Source of the DNA: Bacillus thuringiensis
GTDB lineage: Bacteria > Bacillota > Bacilli > Bacillales > Bacillaceae_G
Length of the DNA stretch: 64,000 nt
NCBI RefSeq assembly: GCF_014932895.1
Contig: NZ_JACYOF010000003.1
Span: 62,261 to 126,260 of the forward strand
Reading direction: 5' to 3'
The position numbers and the translations under genes are program-made. The notes below the pieces were generated by a model. The model saw only the letters and a list, made by a program, of their open reading frames with translations, ran no database searches and was not told where the DNA came from. Below, in pieces: positions 1-11,145 of the stretch. Numbering within the stretch: the first letter of the stretch is position 1; each line of letters opens with the position of its first letter.

Positions 1-34
1 GTCTATACCAATCATGATAATTCGAATTATACAT
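1..34 (-). CDS. 5' end of an unidentified gene, cut by window edge
   Basis: An ATG on the minus strand at 34 follows a strong GGAGGGG ribosome binding site with a 5-base spacer (ATACG). Eleven codons are visible (MYNSNYHDWYR) before the window ends. The family cannot be identified from so short a stretch. The start call rests on the ribosome binding site alone. Confidence 0.5.
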   Translation of the reverse strand, partial: MYNSNYHDWYR

Positions 35-169
35 CGTATCCCCTCCATGATTTCGCATAACATTTTATGCATTTTGAAATAGTAGGAGCATGTATATATA
101 TATGGACAACAAACACTAATTCTTCAATCACCTTTAAAGCATTGAAAAAGCCTATCGATTTCATCACAA

Positions 170-201
170 AAAACCGTTTCACTCCTAGTGAAACGGTTTT
201 T
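170..201. terminator. Bidirectional Rho-independent terminator
   Basis: A 10-bp perfect stem (CCGTTTCACT / AGTGAAACGG, loop CCT) is flanked by A-run on the left and TTTTTATTTTT on the right. It sits just past the stop of the minus-strand membrane protein and can end transcription from either side. Confidence 0.85.
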
Positions 202-205
202 ATTT

Positions 206-1387
206 TTAAGCATGTAATTCTGTTTTATGTCCCTTTACTGCACTACGTTTTAAAGCAGTTGCTAGTATAGTAACCATACTTACTACCCCAATCCAAACGA
301 GGACAGTAACTGGTGTATTCCAGCTTAAACCTTTTCCGAAGAAGAAAATTTCTCTAAGGCCTTCAATCATAAATTTCATTGGTAACCATGGATAAACCCA
401 ATCTTGATAAAACGGCGACAACATCTCAGGTGCTAACGATAATAACGGTGCTCCGAAGAACAGTAATAAAGCGAATAATCCGATTCCTTTTAGTCCAACT
501 AATGAAAGTACCACAGATATCATTAAGAAGAAACTAAACGATGTAATGGATAAGAATAACGCTGTATCCGTGAAATTCGAAATATTTAATCCTACCATGC
601 CATCTGCTATCCATGTAAGACCAAAGCCAATTACAAGTGTCGCAACTGCTCCTGTTACTATTTGTTTTAGTTTTAATACAAAGTTTTCTTTTCGCGTACC
701 TACTGGCATTTTACGAATCGCAATAAAGATAATCGCTGCGCTAGCTAAACTTGCAATCCATAACGGTTGGAATAAAGAAATTGGCGAATTACCGTTCGCA
801 CTATTTTTTCCAATTTCATTCACATTTGTCACTTTCTTTGTAATAGGTGTTACTAATTTCGAAACTTGGTCTGATGTTAATGTAGCTCCTTTTGCTTTCA
901 ATCCTTCTAATAGTTGTGTACGAACAGTATTGTTCATATTATCAACGACACCATTTAATATTTGCCCTGCCATAGTTGATGCCGCTGTATTCATCCCTTG
1001 ATTGATGAATATTTCCACCTCTGGTGAAGATGGCTGTGATGTTCGTAATGATGCCTGCTTTACGCTAAATTCTTTCGGAATGACTAATGCTGCATAGTAT
1101 TCTTGATTATTTAAACCTTTTTGAACGGCTTCTTTATTATTTACTTCTATCCACTTCACCGCAGGTTCTTCATCTGATTTCGATGATTTTTTCATCATAT
1201 CAACGATTGTTTGCCCCATATTCATTTTCGCTTGATTCGGAATTTCTACTCCTTGATCTTCATTTACAATTGCAATTGGCAAATTTTTTGGCTGGGGTTG
1301 AACCGTTGGGAATAATGTTAATGAAAAAATAAAAACAACGACCAGTGCAATGACTGGTGAAAAATATAAAAGTTTATTTTTAAACAT
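206..1387 (-). CDS. YhgE/Pip-type ABC-2 membrane protein
   Basis: A 393-residue membrane protein with one N-terminal transmembrane helix (about residues 7-29), a long extracytoplasmic region (about 30-205) and five or so C-terminal helices. This is the layout of ABC-2 type permeases of the YhgE/Pip and DrrB-like groups, which often act as drug or surface-molecule exporters. The extracytoplasmic part begins with the family-like phrase PIAIVNEDQGV. The start has a good ribosome binding site (AAAGGAGAGG). No ATPase gene is visible next to it. It is divergent from a TetR-family gene 170 bp away, which probably represses it. The substrate is unknown. Confidence 0.8.
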   Translation of the reverse strand: MFKNKLLYFSPVIALVVVFIFSLTLFPTVQPQPKNLPIAIVNEDQGVEIPNQAKMNMGQTIVDMMKKSSKSDEEPAVKWIEVNNKEAVQKGLNNQEYYAALVIPKEFSVKQASLRTSQPSSPEVEIFINQGMNTAASTMAGQILNGVVDNMNNTVRTQLLEGLKAKGATLTSDQVSKLVTPITKKVTNVNEIGKNSANGNSPISLFQPLWIASLASAAIIFIAIRKMPVGTRKENFVLKLKQIVTGAVATLVIGFGLTWIADGMVGLNISNFTDTALFLSITSFSFFLMISVVLSLVGLKGIGLFALLLFFGAPLLSLAPEMLSPFYQDWVYPWLPMKFMIEGLREIFFFGKGLSWNTPVTVLVWIGVVSMVTILATALKRSAVKGHKTELHA

Positions 1388-1559
1388 CTTCTTTTCCTCT
1401 CCTTTAATTTTAGTTACAATAAATGGACAACGTGTTGTTTATTTATATTTTGAATTATATGTTTGGAGTAAATCTTATTCAATAATCAAAAATCGTGAAT
1501 GTGTCGGTTATAAGACATATTTTCTAAATGTGTTGAAAAAAATTAAGGAGGGGCATGTT
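1388..1559. promoter_or_regulatory. Divergent promoter region with candidate TetR operator
   Basis: This 172-bp gap separates the divergent membrane protein and TetR gene. An interrupted palindrome ACAAC-GT-GTTGT lies at 1427-1438 and a looser TGTC-N8-GACA at 1502-1517. Either could be the operator of the TetR protein. Assignment is inference from position and symmetry only. Confidence 0.4.
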
Positions 1560-2177
1560 TTGCGTGATAGTAATTTAGATTTACGCGTTATTCGTACAAA
1601 AACGGCAATACGAAATGCATTAGTGGAGTTAATTGAGGAAAAAGGTTTTGACGCCATTACAGTGAAAGATATTACAACGAAGGCGAATATAAATCGTGGT
1701 ACGTTTTATACACATTATCAAGATAAATTTGATTTAATGACAAAATGCCAAGAAGAAATTATGCATGAGTTTTCTAGCATTGCCAAACAGAAATTTCCGG
1801 AAGTTATTGCTGATCTTGGATCAAATCCTTCCCCAACGACGCCGTTTATACTTATCACTTCTATTCTTGAATTTCTAAATAAAAATAGCGACTTTATGAA
1901 AGCTGTACTAAGCCCAAAAGGAGATATATCTTTCCAAACAAAACTGAAAGACTTTATGTGGAAAACACTATTTGAAGATACGAATGGTGCTCTCATTAAT
2001 AAAGAGAATTTACTTGTCCCAAGCCAATACTTAGCTTCTTATATGGCGTCTGCACATATTGGTGTCATTCAACAATGGTTAAATAATGGACAAAAAGAAA
2101 CACCTGAGGAAATTGCTCGTATTTTATCAACAATCGCAGTTTATGGACCTTTTTATGCAGCCGGCTTAAAGAAATAG
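1560..2177 (+). CDS. TetR/AcrR family transcriptional regulator
   Basis: A 205-residue regulator. The start is taken as TTG at 1560 because AAGGAGGGG ends 6 bases before it; longer upstream reading frame lacks such a site. Residues 10-60 form the TetR DNA-binding domain, with the recognition helix around NINRGTFYTHYQDK (43-56). The C-terminal part resembles the TetR_C domain of regulators that control YhgE-type transporters. It is transcribed away from the membrane-protein gene at 206-1387, so control of that gene and of itself is likely. The ligand is unknown. Confidence 0.85.
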   Translation: MRDSNLDLRVIRTKTAIRNALVELIEEKGFDAITVKDITTKANINRGTFYTHYQDKFDLMTKCQEEIMHEFSSIAKQKFPEVIADLGSNPSPTTPFILITSILEFLNKNSDFMKAVLSPKGDISFQTKLKDFMWKTLFEDTNGALINKENLLVPSQYLASYMASAHIGVIQQWLNNGQKETPEEIARILSTIAVYGPFYAAGLKK

Positions 2178-2191
2178 GCCAGTTGTAACAT

Positions 2192-2229
2192 AAAAAAGAT
2201 CATCCACTACAATAGCGGATGATCTTTTT
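2192..2229. terminator. Bidirectional terminator between tetR and rph
   Basis: An 8-bp stem GATCATCC / GGATGATC with A-run on the left and TTTTTATTTA on the right sits between two convergent genes and serves both. Confidence 0.85.
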
Positions 2230-2235
2230 ATTTAA

Positions 2236-4872
<2,637 letters not shown>

Positions 4873-4976
4873 CTATTGATTGTAGCAAGAGTAAATGAGA
4901 ATAAACAGTCTATTTTGACCGTTAATTACATGATATAATTAAGTTAGGAAGAGATAGTTATTTTTGTTTCCCCCGT

Positions 4977-5280
4977 CTAATTCATTTCAATTACATCAAC
5001 AAACTTAAAAATTCTTTTATTGCGAAAAGCATCCGTACAAGTAATCGTCTCGTTTAATGGATTTATATCGACTACAGTTATGTAATTTTTATATACGTAA
5101 CCACCGTAAGTAAAACCTCTTCTTCACTTAAATGGAACATAATAGCTACTTTAAGAATGGTAGCTGTTCCCTAATTTATTCATCTCCTATGCATTTGTAG
5201 TAATGTTATCGTTAAATTTTCTAAGTCTCCATCATTTTTTATTTCCTGTATGATTTTTCCTTCTTTCATAGCTACGTGTA
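4977..5280 (-). pseudogene. Decayed remnants, including a YolD-like fragment
   Basis: Minus-strand translation of 4977-5110 gives GGYVYKNYITVVDINPLNET followed by a short hydrophobic tail ending FKFVDVIEMN and a stop, which resembles the C-terminal half of YolD-like proteins (partners of Y-family polymerases). Farther upstream, 5190-5280 gives a second short open stretch (MKEGKIIQEIKNDGDLENLT) of unknown origin. Frames are interrupted and there is no ribosome binding site, so nothing intact is encoded. Confidence 0.4.
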
Positions 5281-5293
5281 GGGAATTTAAAGA

Positions 5294-5323
5294 CCCCTCA
5301 GGGATCAACGAATTCCTGAGGGG
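5294..5323 (-). terminator. Hairpin terminator downstream of the LysE gene
   Basis: A 9-bp perfect stem CCCCTCAGG / CCTGAGGGG with a 12-base loop. On the minus strand it is followed by TCTTTAAATT, a weak U-tract. It lies about 100 bp past the LysE stop codon. Confidence 0.6.
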
Positions 5324-5425
5324 TTGCCTACGTGATATAACATATTTACAATTACGTTACGTTTAGGTTTAAAATACCTATCTTTTTCATTTACATTATA
5401 ACTACCCTATTTAAGTTTATAAGAA

Positions 5426-6070
5426 TTATGCTTTTGAGATAAAAGTCATTACTTGTTTTATAAACTCGTAACCAAAATAACCACTAAATCCGAATAGGAC
5501 TATTGCGGCAAATATAGATACCCTTTTAATAAAGGTTGGATTTAGAAAACGTCTAGTAAAATGAACAAAGCTTAATAAGATCATATCATGCATAAAGATA
5601 CCTAATAAAATACCTACAGCTATTAATATAAATGTAGATGTACTTGCATTACCTAATGAAGAAACTAGAACCGGACCAAAGACCCCTATCCAAAATACAA
5701 TATTAGCCGGTGATATAGCAATCATAAAACCAGATAAATAAGCTGATAATAAAGATCTATTAGGATCTTCCCCCTCCATGTTAACTTCTGACTTTGCTTC
5801 TTTAATACTTTCTATTCCAATAAACATTAAAAATACAAAACCTAGTAGCCACATAACTGTTTCTACCCATGGATTGGTTAATACACTAGAGAACCCTAGA
5901 TAAATCAGGACGATTAAAGATAAATCTACAGTCATTCCTCCTATACCTACAAACCAACCATGTACGAAACCATTTCTCATTCCTTGTTTAGTCATTTGGA
6001 CTGTCATAGCACCTGCAGGTATCGCCAAAGATAAACCTAACAAAATATATGTGAAAAGTGTTATAATCAT
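5426..6070 (-). CDS. LysE/RhtB family amino-acid exporter
   Basis: A 214-residue integral membrane protein with about six hydrophobic helices, opening with LSLAIPAGAMTVQMTKQGMRNG, the usual N-terminal signature of LysE/RhtB exporters, and with a central GIESIKEAK loop. Such proteins export amino acids or related compounds by proton antiport. The start at 6070 follows AGGAG by 9 bases; an upstream open stretch of 38 codons has no better site and is left out. It is downstream of a DJ-1-like gene in the same direction, with an Lrp regulator divergent from that pair. Lrp-type control of LysE exporters is common, so joint regulation is likely. Confidence 0.85.
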   Translation of the reverse strand: MIITLFTYILLGLSLAIPAGAMTVQMTKQGMRNGFVHGWFVGIGGMTVDLSLIVLIYLGFSSVLTNPWVETVMWLLGFVFLMFIGIESIKEAKSEVNMEGEDPNRSLLSAYLSGFMIAISPANIVFWIGVFGPVLVSSLGNASTSTFILIAVGILLGIFMHDMILLSFVHFTRRFLNPTFIKRVSIFAAIVLFGFSGYFGYEFIKQVMTFISKA

Positions 6071-6206
6071 AAAAATTCTCCTATTATAAGTATTGTAATA
6101 ATCAAACCCTTTTTCTTTTTCCTCTGGTTCAGCAAATAGAGCTAGAGCACGGCGACTTTTCACATTACTTCTAGCAAGCAACAAAAACTCACAAGAAGAT
6201 AAATGC

Positions 6207-6788
6207 CTAAAATCCCATAAGATCCTTTACATGTTCAGCGTTCTTTTTAGATGTTAGTTTTTCAAGTAATAAAAACGCAACATCAAAAGCTGTACCTGGA
6301 TTTGAAGATGTAATAATATTTCCATCTTGAACAATTAAATCATTTTGTACGATTGCACCGAAATTCTTTAACTGCTCTTTTCGTTTACTCGTTGGATGAC
6401 TGTATGTGGTAGCTTTCTTACCTGTAAGAATTCCGCTTTTACCAAGCGTTAATGATGCAACACAAATACTGGCAATAGGCTTCTGCTTGGCATAAAAATG
6501 TTGAATAACATGTAAGAATTCTCTACTGTATGCATCCCGATAAAAACCAGCTTCTTCAAATCCCCCTGGAATAGCTAGTGCATCAAACTCATCTAATTGA
6601 ATATCATCAACCGTTTTTTCGGGTATGACAGTAAAATTCCAAGTACAGGTTAATTTATTCCGAAGACCAACTGTTACGACCTCGGTTGATCCATCTCCCT
6701 CCCATTTATTCCAACCTAGTACATCTGTAAATACACTAGCTTCTACTGCTTCAAATCCGTCAGCTAATAATAATAAAATCTTTTTCAT
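6207..6788 (-). CDS. DJ-1/PfpI family protein
   Basis: A 193-residue DJ-1/ThiJ/PfpI-superfamily protein. It has the ADGFEAVEAS opening, the GGFEEAGFYRD segment and the nucleophile elbow ASICVAS with Cys109, followed by GILTGKKATTYSHP. The family includes glyoxalases, deglycase-like chaperones and proteases, and the exact activity cannot be told. A GGAGG site precedes the ATG. It lies upstream of the LysE exporter gene and is divergent from the Lrp gene, with 142 bp between the start codons. Confidence 0.85.
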   Translation of the reverse strand: MKKILLLLADGFEAVEASVFTDVLGWNKWEGDGSTEVVTVGLRNKLTCTWNFTVIPEKTVDDIQLDEFDALAIPGGFEEAGFYRDAYSREFLHVIQHFYAKQKPIASICVASLTLGKSGILTGKKATTYSHPTSKRKEQLKNFGAIVQNDLIVQDGNIITSSNPGTAFDVAFLLLEKLTSKKNAEHVKDLMGF

Positions 6789-6930
6789 ATCGTAAATCGC
6801 CTCCTGATATCCTTATTTTATACAAATATAGAAGGTTGATAAATAAGTTCAATAAGGATATTCAATTGTTTGGCTTTATTATATAAAGAATTTAGGTTAT
6901 TCTATTTTATAAAAAAAGGTTGGATAATTT

Positions 6931-7368
6931 ATGGATCAAATTGATAAAAAAATCGTGGGATTATTACAGGCAAATGCAAAAATTTCAATGAAGGATTTAG
7001 CAGAAGCCGTTCACTTATCTTCTCCGTCAGTAACTGAGCGAGTACGGAAGTTAGAGGAGCAACAAATTATTGAAGGTTACCATGCACATGTTTCTCTAAA
7101 AAAAATAAACCGTCCCATTTCTGCACTTATATTGTTCAAATCAAAGGATTGTAAATCATTAGCTAACTTTTGCTATAATCATCCAGATGTACTTGAGTGT
7201 TACAGAGTAGCAGGAGAAATTAGCTATATTGTCAAATTAGCAACGTATTCTGTAGAAAGTTTAGAACAGTTTATTGATGATACAATGCAATATGGTACGC
7301 CATCAACGAATATCGTGTTATCTTCTTATGAAAAAAAAATAATTGCTCCCTTTATTAGTGAAGAATAA
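6931..7368 (+). CDS. Lrp/AsnC family transcriptional regulator
   Basis: A 145-residue protein with an N-terminal winged helix-turn-helix (MDQIDKKIVGLLQANAKISM, then DLAEAVHLSSPSVTERVRKLEE) and a C-terminal RAM/AsnC ligand-binding domain. These proteins sense amino acids and form octamers. It is divergent from the DJ-1 and LysE genes and probably regulates them. The stop codon TAA (7366-7368) lies inside the ATAAA flank of a bcr1-like repeat. Confidence 0.9.
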   Translation: MDQIDKKIVGLLQANAKISMKDLAEAVHLSSPSVTERVRKLEEQQIIEGYHAHVSLKKINRPISALILFKSKDCKSLANFCYNHPDVLECYRVAGEISYIVKLATYSVESLEQFIDDTMQYGTPSTNIVLSSYEKKIIAPFISEE

Positions 7369-7428
7369 AGGGAAACTATAATCAGCCCGCACCAATCGGG
7401 CGTTTACAGGCAGTTAATGCGAGATAAA
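7365..7428 (+). repeat. Short internally deleted bcr1-type repeat
   Basis: The 64-bp sequence starts ATAAAGGGAAAC, contains AATCAGCCCGCACCAATCGG and a TTTACAGGCAGTTAAT core, and ends in GAGATAAA. It matches the first half of the bcr1-type copies at 15.4, 51.4 and 62.9 kb but lacks the second half. ATAAA is present at both ends (7365-7369 and 7424-7428), as expected for the target duplication reported for bcr1. Confidence 0.75.
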
Positions 7429-7463
7429 AGGGATTGAAACGATTCACACACTATATAAACGAA

Positions 7464-7494
7464 GCCGAAATCGCAGCTCAGATTTCGGCCTTTT
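7464..7494 (+). terminator. Terminator downstream of the lrp-like gene
   Basis: A 9-bp perfect stem GCCGAAATC / GATTTCGGC with an 8-base loop, followed by CTTTTGAC. The bcr1-type fragment lies between the gene and this terminator. Confidence 0.7.
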
Positions 7495-7669
7495 GACATA
7501 CGATTCATTACAGAATATATTCAAAACCACATAAAATACAAAAAATTCAGAGAAGTAATTTGGGCATATTCAAACTTCGCAATAGAACCGATTAACTTTT
7601 TGTGTAATAAAAGGATTCGATTGACTAAAGATGCATATATTCGTGTTCAGGTCTAAAAAAGAATTCAAA

Positions 7670-8269
7670 TTACCCCCAAACAACGCCTCGCCTCTCGTAT
7701 TCCATTCTATGTTCAACAGCGGCTGCAATTTTGGAGCTTGCGAACCTTTCCGTGATCCAAAGTCCCAAATCAAGTCCTGAAGTGACTCCTCTTGCAGTAA
7801 TAATATTGCCTTGATCCACAATTCTGTAACGAAGAAGCTCTGCTCCATATTTACTGATTTCATCCTGCGCCAAATAATGCATCGTCGCCCTTTTACCATT
7901 CAATATACCAGAGGCAGCTAGTAGCATACCTCCAGTACAAACGCCAGCAACAATCGTTCCTTCGTCGTGCATCTCTCTAATCATTTTGGTCAAGATTCCA
8001 ATCTCTGCTTGCTTTCGTGCCCCATGTTCAGCTTTATGATTCCAGCCACCACCAGGTACAATTAGCAGATCTGGACGATTATCCATTCGTAAAAAATCAT
8101 TTAGTTTAACCGTAACTCCAAACGAAGTAGTAACTTCTTATTTTGGTTCACTTGATATGAGTTCAACCGTAAATGGAGCTCCTTCTTCTATCGCTCTTTT
8201 AAGTACCTCAAAAGGTGCGAAAGAGACAAGTTCTCCGAAGCCGTCAAACAATACAATTTGTATTTTCAT
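7670..8269 (-). pseudogene. DJ-1/PfpI family gene with a nonsense codon
   Basis: From the ATG at 8269 the frame reads MKIQIVLFDGFGELVSFAPF and on to codon 43, meets TAA at codon 44 (8138-8140), and then continues in the same frame for 156 codons through VPGGG, the nucleophile elbow VAGVCTGGM and TARGVTSGLDLG. A full-length family member of 199 residues would result from a single base change. The downstream part could restart at the ATG at 8086 but would lack the first beta strand and the acidic active-site residue. It is the second DJ-1-type gene within 2 kb. Confidence 0.8.
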
Positions 8270-8342
8270 TTTCAGAACACCTCATATGCTTTCTTTTAGG
8301 AATCGTAGATATATAAAACGATGCGGCGGTTATGTAATTGAT

Positions 8343-8528
8343 TTACACAGAACCCCATCTATCCTGTATAGCTAAACAAATAAGCCCCGAATTAGGAGAA
8401 GCGATGGTATCTACAAATATACGACCAGGATTCACTCCTGCAATGCCAGCTTTTACTTCTAATTGCCCTTTTTCATTTACTAAACCGTTACATGTATAAA
8501 CATCATTATTGTTTAATTCAGAAATCAT
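8343..8528 (-). pseudogene. 5' remnant of a GNAT acetyltransferase gene
   Basis: The 61-residue reading frame contains LNNNDVYTCNGLVNEKGQLE and GVNPGRIFVDTIASPNSGLI, which I recognise as the N-terminus of the GNAT acetyltransferase family that includes the zwittermicin resistance protein ZmaR. The family usually runs past 200 residues. Here it breaks off at LICLAIQDRWGSV, so the catalytic domain is missing. The start keeps a plausible site (CAGGAAGG). Confidence 0.6.
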
Positions 8529-8644
8529 ACGTGAAATCGCCTTCCTGAAACTGTTCTATTCTAACTTTATCATTTTGGCAGAATATTCTCCATTCGTTTT
8601 GAATAGTTGTTTTAAACCGATGCATTAAGTAAATGGATATACAT

Positions 8645-8680
8645 AAAAAAAGCCAATCCCCTATAAAATAGAAGATTAGC
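8645..8680 (-). terminator. Terminator of the arsenic operon
   Basis: On the minus strand GCTAATC pairs with GATTGGC (one G-U pair) and is followed by a run of seven T. It lies just past arsC. Confidence 0.75.
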
Positions 8681-8692
8681 CCTTTTCTTTAT

Positions 8693-9097
8693 TTATTCAC
8701 CTGTTTCAGAAAATCGTTTAATACGCTCACCGATTTCATTACGAACACGTTGAAATTCAGACCACTCTTTTCCTGCCGGATCATCAAATCCCCAATGAAC
8801 ACGTTGAACATGTGGAGGTGTAGAAGGGCAAACAGAATCTGCATGACTACAAAGTGTAACGACTAAATCAGCACTATTTAAAATGTTTGAATCAATAATG
8901 TCTGATGTTTGATTGGTTATGTGGATATTTACTTCTTTCATAGCTTTAATAGCATTTGGATTTACTCCATGTGCTTCAATACCTGCAGAATAGACATCCC
9001 ACTTATCTCCTAAGTATTGTTTCCCAAAAGCTTCTGCCATTTGGCTTCGGCATGAATTTCCTGTGCATAAAAAGTAGATTGTCTTTTTGTTTTCCAA
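8693..9097 (-). CDS. arsC: Arsenate reductase, thioredoxin-coupled
   Basis: Reduces arsenate to arsenite in the cytoplasm, with electrons from thioredoxin. The fold is that of low-molecular-weight tyrosine phosphatases: the P-loop CTGNSCRS carries the nucleophile Cys11, and Cys83 and Cys90 in LCSHADSVC form the redox relay, matching Cys10, Cys82 and Cys89 of the B. subtilis enzyme. The start is TTG at 9097, which lies 8 bases after AAAGGTGG; the in-frame GTG four codons earlier overlaps that site. Last gene of arsR-arsI-acr3-arsC. Confidence 0.93.
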   Translation of the reverse strand: MENKKTIYFLCTGNSCRSQMAEAFGKQYLGDKWDVYSAGIEAHGVNPNAIKAMKEVNIHITNQTSDIIDSNILNSADLVVTLCSHADSVCPSTPPHVQRVHWGFDDPAGKEWSEFQRVRNEIGERIKRFSETGE

Positions 9098-9123
9098 GTT
9101 GTTTTCCACCTTTGTTTTTAAAT

Positions 9124-10164
9124 CTATACTCCTTGGTCATTAAAATATTTACGCTTAAACCAAAAAGCAACGTTTACAAGTGCAATCATTACAGGTACTT
9201 CAACTAACGGTCCGATAACAGCTGCAAATGCCGCACCTGAATGAATACCAAACACACCAACTGCCACAGCAATCGCTAACTCAAAGTTATTACTACCTGC
9301 TGTAAATGCTAACGTTGTTGTCACTGGATAATTTGCGCCAATTTTTCTTCCCATAAAGAAAGAAACAAAAAACATCACAATAAAATAAATTAATAACGGA
9401 ATCGCTATTCTTACTACATCTAGTGGTACACTAACAATCATTTCCCCTTTTAAAGAGAACATAACGATGATTGTAAATAGCAATGCAATTAATGTAAGTG
9501 GACTAATCTTAGGTATAAACACCTTTTCATACCACTGTCTTCCTTTTAACTTCACGAATACAAAACGTGTCAACATACCTGCTATAAAAGGGATTCCCAA
9601 ATAGATAAATACTGATTTTGCTACCTCTACCATTGTAATATCTACAATAGCCCCTTCAATCCCTAACCATTCTGGAATTACTGTTACAAACACGTATGCA
9701 TAAACTGAGAAGAATAACATTTGGAATACCGAGTTAAAAGCCACTAAACCTGCTGCATACTCTTTATCCCCATCAGCTAGATCATTCCAAACAATTACCA
9801 TGGCAATACAACGTGCTAAACCAATCATAATGAGTCCGACCATGTATTCTGGCTTATCGGGAAGAAAAATAATGGCTAAAACAAACATAAGTACCGGACC
9901 AATAATCCAGTTTTGTACTAAAGACAAGATTAAAACTTTTACATCTTTAAATACCCGACCCATTTCTTCATAACGAACTTTAGCCAATGGTGGATACATC
10001 ATTACAATTAAACCAACAGCAAGTGGAATAGACGTCGTTCCAACTTGTAATATATTAAGTCCATCTACTACACTAGGAAATGCAAATCCTAAACCAATTC
10101 CAACAGCCATCGCTAGAAAAATCCATAGTGTTAAATACCGGTCTAGAAAAGATAAACGTTTCAT
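9124..10164 (-). CDS. acr3: Arsenite efflux permease, ACR3 family
   Basis: A 346-residue permease with about ten transmembrane helices that exports arsenite, the product of ArsC. The family is recognised from the opening [20 protein letters not shown], from the segment [20 protein letters not shown], which holds the conserved Cys of ACR3 proteins, and from [15 protein letters not shown]. The start is set at 10164, since GGAG lies 6 bases before it; an in-frame ATG at 10176 is the alternative. It follows arsI by 18 bp and precedes arsC by 26 bp. Confidence 0.93.
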   Translation of the reverse strand: MKRLSFLDRYLTLWIFLAMAVGIGLGFAFPSVVDGLNILQVGTTSIPLAVGLIVMMYPPLAKVRYEEMGRVFKDVKVLILSLVQNWIIGPVLMFVLAIIFLPDKPEYMVGLIMIGLARCIAMVIVWNDLADGDKEYAAGLVAFNSVFQMLFFSVYAYVFVTVIPEWLGIEGAIVDITMVEVAKSVFIYLGIPFIAGMLTRFVFVKLKGRQWYEKVFIPKISPLTLIALLFTIIVMFSLKGEMIVSVPLDVVRIAIPLLIYFIVMFFVSFFMGRKIGANYPVTTTLAFTAGSNNFELAIAVAVGVFGIHSGAAFAAVIGPLVEVPVMIALVNVAFWFKRKYFNDQGV

Positions 10165-10182
10165 TTTATTCTCCATCTCCCA

Positions 10183-10620
10183 TTAACAACAAGAATTTTT
10201 ATCTACTATGTTAGAAGTCGTACAACAAGATGGATCTTCAATTTTATGAACATCGCTATCTGCTTTTGTATAAAAGAATTCCCACTCATTACCATCAGGA
10301 TCCGTTACCCAAAACTTATCTTGAACTGCATAGCAACAAGTCGTATCCATCTCATCACGTGCAAAGAAACCTTCTTTTTCTAATCTTTCTTTATGAAATA
10401 TAATTTCTTCGGCTGTATCCACTTGGAAACCAAAATGATTCACCTGATTTCCCCTCACTTCATCTCGTACATTAAGTGTAAAATTAAGACCTGGGTTTTC
10501 TAATAAAAATTTTGCATAATCTGTTTTCACTTTAACTGGTGATACACCAAATACCTTCTCATAAAATTCAATAGACTTCTCTAAATTAGTAATATTTACA
10601 CCAACATGAACATATCTCAT
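10183..10620 (-). CDS. arsI: ArsI-type C-As lyase / VOC family protein
   Basis: A 145-residue vicinal-oxygen-chelate dioxygenase-like protein. ArsI cleaves the carbon-arsenic bond of trivalent organoarsenicals such as MAs(III). The family's metal ligands are represented by His5, His62 and Glu114, and the arsenical-binding vicinal cysteines by Cys95-Cys96 (DTTCCYAV). The C-terminus has two more Cys pairs (132-133, 144-145). CadI of actinobacteria is a close relative, but position between arsR and acr3 favours ArsI. Strong site GGGGAGGA before the ATG. An ArsR-like palindrome lies just upstream. Confidence 0.85.
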   Translation of the reverse strand: MRYVHVGVNITNLEKSIEFYEKVFGVSPVKVKTDYAKFLLENPGLNFTLNVRDEVRGNQVNHFGFQVDTAEEIIFHKERLEKEGFFARDEMDTTCCYAVQDKFWVTDPDGNEWEFFYTKADSDVHKIEDPSCCTTSNIVDKNSCC

Positions 10621-10644
10621 AACTTATTCCTCCCCTTAAAATGT

Positions 10645-10670
10645 TATTAATCAAGTTTTTTTGATTAATA
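10645..10670. promoter_or_regulatory. ArsR-like operator between arsR and arsI
   Basis: A perfect inverted repeat with 10-bp arms, TATTAATCAA-N6-TTGATTAATA. It has the same core (ATCAA-N6-TTGAT) as the two palindromes upstream of arsR. Placed between arsR and arsI it could repress an internal promoter or act as a roadblock. Confidence 0.7.
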
Positions 10671-10680
10671 GTACAAAATT

Positions 10681-10989
10681 TTAACAACAGCTACCTTTGC
10701 CTGTTTTTCTAAAGATACAGCATAATTCTTCTGATAATAAATCATTTACTTCCGCATCATTTAAATCATAATAACTCCACGTACCTTTTGTTTCTTTTAC
10801 AATTAAACCTGCATCCAATAGGATTTTTAAATGATATGACAACTTAGATTGTGTCATTTCGAAAACCTCTGTTAAATCACATACACAAGTCTGACCTCTT
10901 TGACAAAGTTCATACATAATCTCTAAACGCTTCTGATCAGCCAACGCTTTAAACTTTTTCTCATATAATTGAAAATCTTGTGCCGTCAT
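10681..10989 (-). CDS. arsR: ArsR family arsenite-responsive repressor
   Basis: A 102-residue winged-helix repressor. The metalloid site is seen as TCVCDL with Cys35 and Cys37, followed by the recognition helix region MTQSKLSYHLKILLDAGL. Extra cysteines near the C-terminus (ELCCIF and a final SCC) may also bind As(III). Binding of arsenite releases it from DNA. It is the first gene of the operon and is flanked by three matching palindromes. GGGGAG lies before the ATG. Confidence 0.92.
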   Translation of the reverse strand: MTAQDFQLYEKKFKALADQKRLEIMYELCQRGQTCVCDLTEVFEMTQSKLSYHLKILLDAGLIVKETKGTWSYYDLNDAEVNDLLSEELCCIFRKTGKGSCC

Positions 10990-11003
10990 AATTCGCTCCC
11001 CTT

Positions 11004-11082
11004 CATCAATTTTTTTTGATGTTTATAGTATATATGCTGGTTAGTTCCTTATGCAACTAATTAATCAATTTTTTTTGATTAA
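11004..11082 (-). promoter_or_regulatory. ars promoter with two ArsR-like operators
   Basis: Palindromes CATCAA-N6-TTGATG (11004-11021) and TTAATCAA-N6-TTGATTAA (11061-11082) flank a minus-strand promoter, -35 TTGCAT (11051-11056) and -10 TATACT (11027-11032) with an 18-base spacer. The lower palindrome lies between the -10 and the arsR start, the upper one just upstream of the -35. Confidence 0.75.
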
Positions 11083-11099
11083 TTTAACACTTTACTCAA

Positions 11100-11129
11100 A
11101 AAAAGAAAAAGGAGTGGATCATCCACTCC
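11100..11129 (-). terminator. Terminator of the M20 amidohydrolase gene
   Basis: A 7-bp stem GGAGTGG / CCACTCC with loop ATCAT; on the minus strand it is followed by TTTTTCTTTTTTTG. Confidence 0.85.
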
Positions 11130-11145
11130 CTTTAACCACCTATCC

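Noticed and set aside
67-270. Open frame of 67 codons at the start of the window
   Set aside because: It runs through the terminator hairpin at 170-201 into the 3' end of the opposite gene; no ribosome binding site.
5426-6184. Longer LysE protein starting at 6184
   Set aside because: The extra 38 residues are hydrophilic and unlike the family, and AGGAG lies directly before the ATG at 6070.
7570-7899. Minus-strand frame of 109 codons overlapping the PfpI pseudogene
   Set aside because: Out of frame with the recognisable PfpI sequence, no family features.
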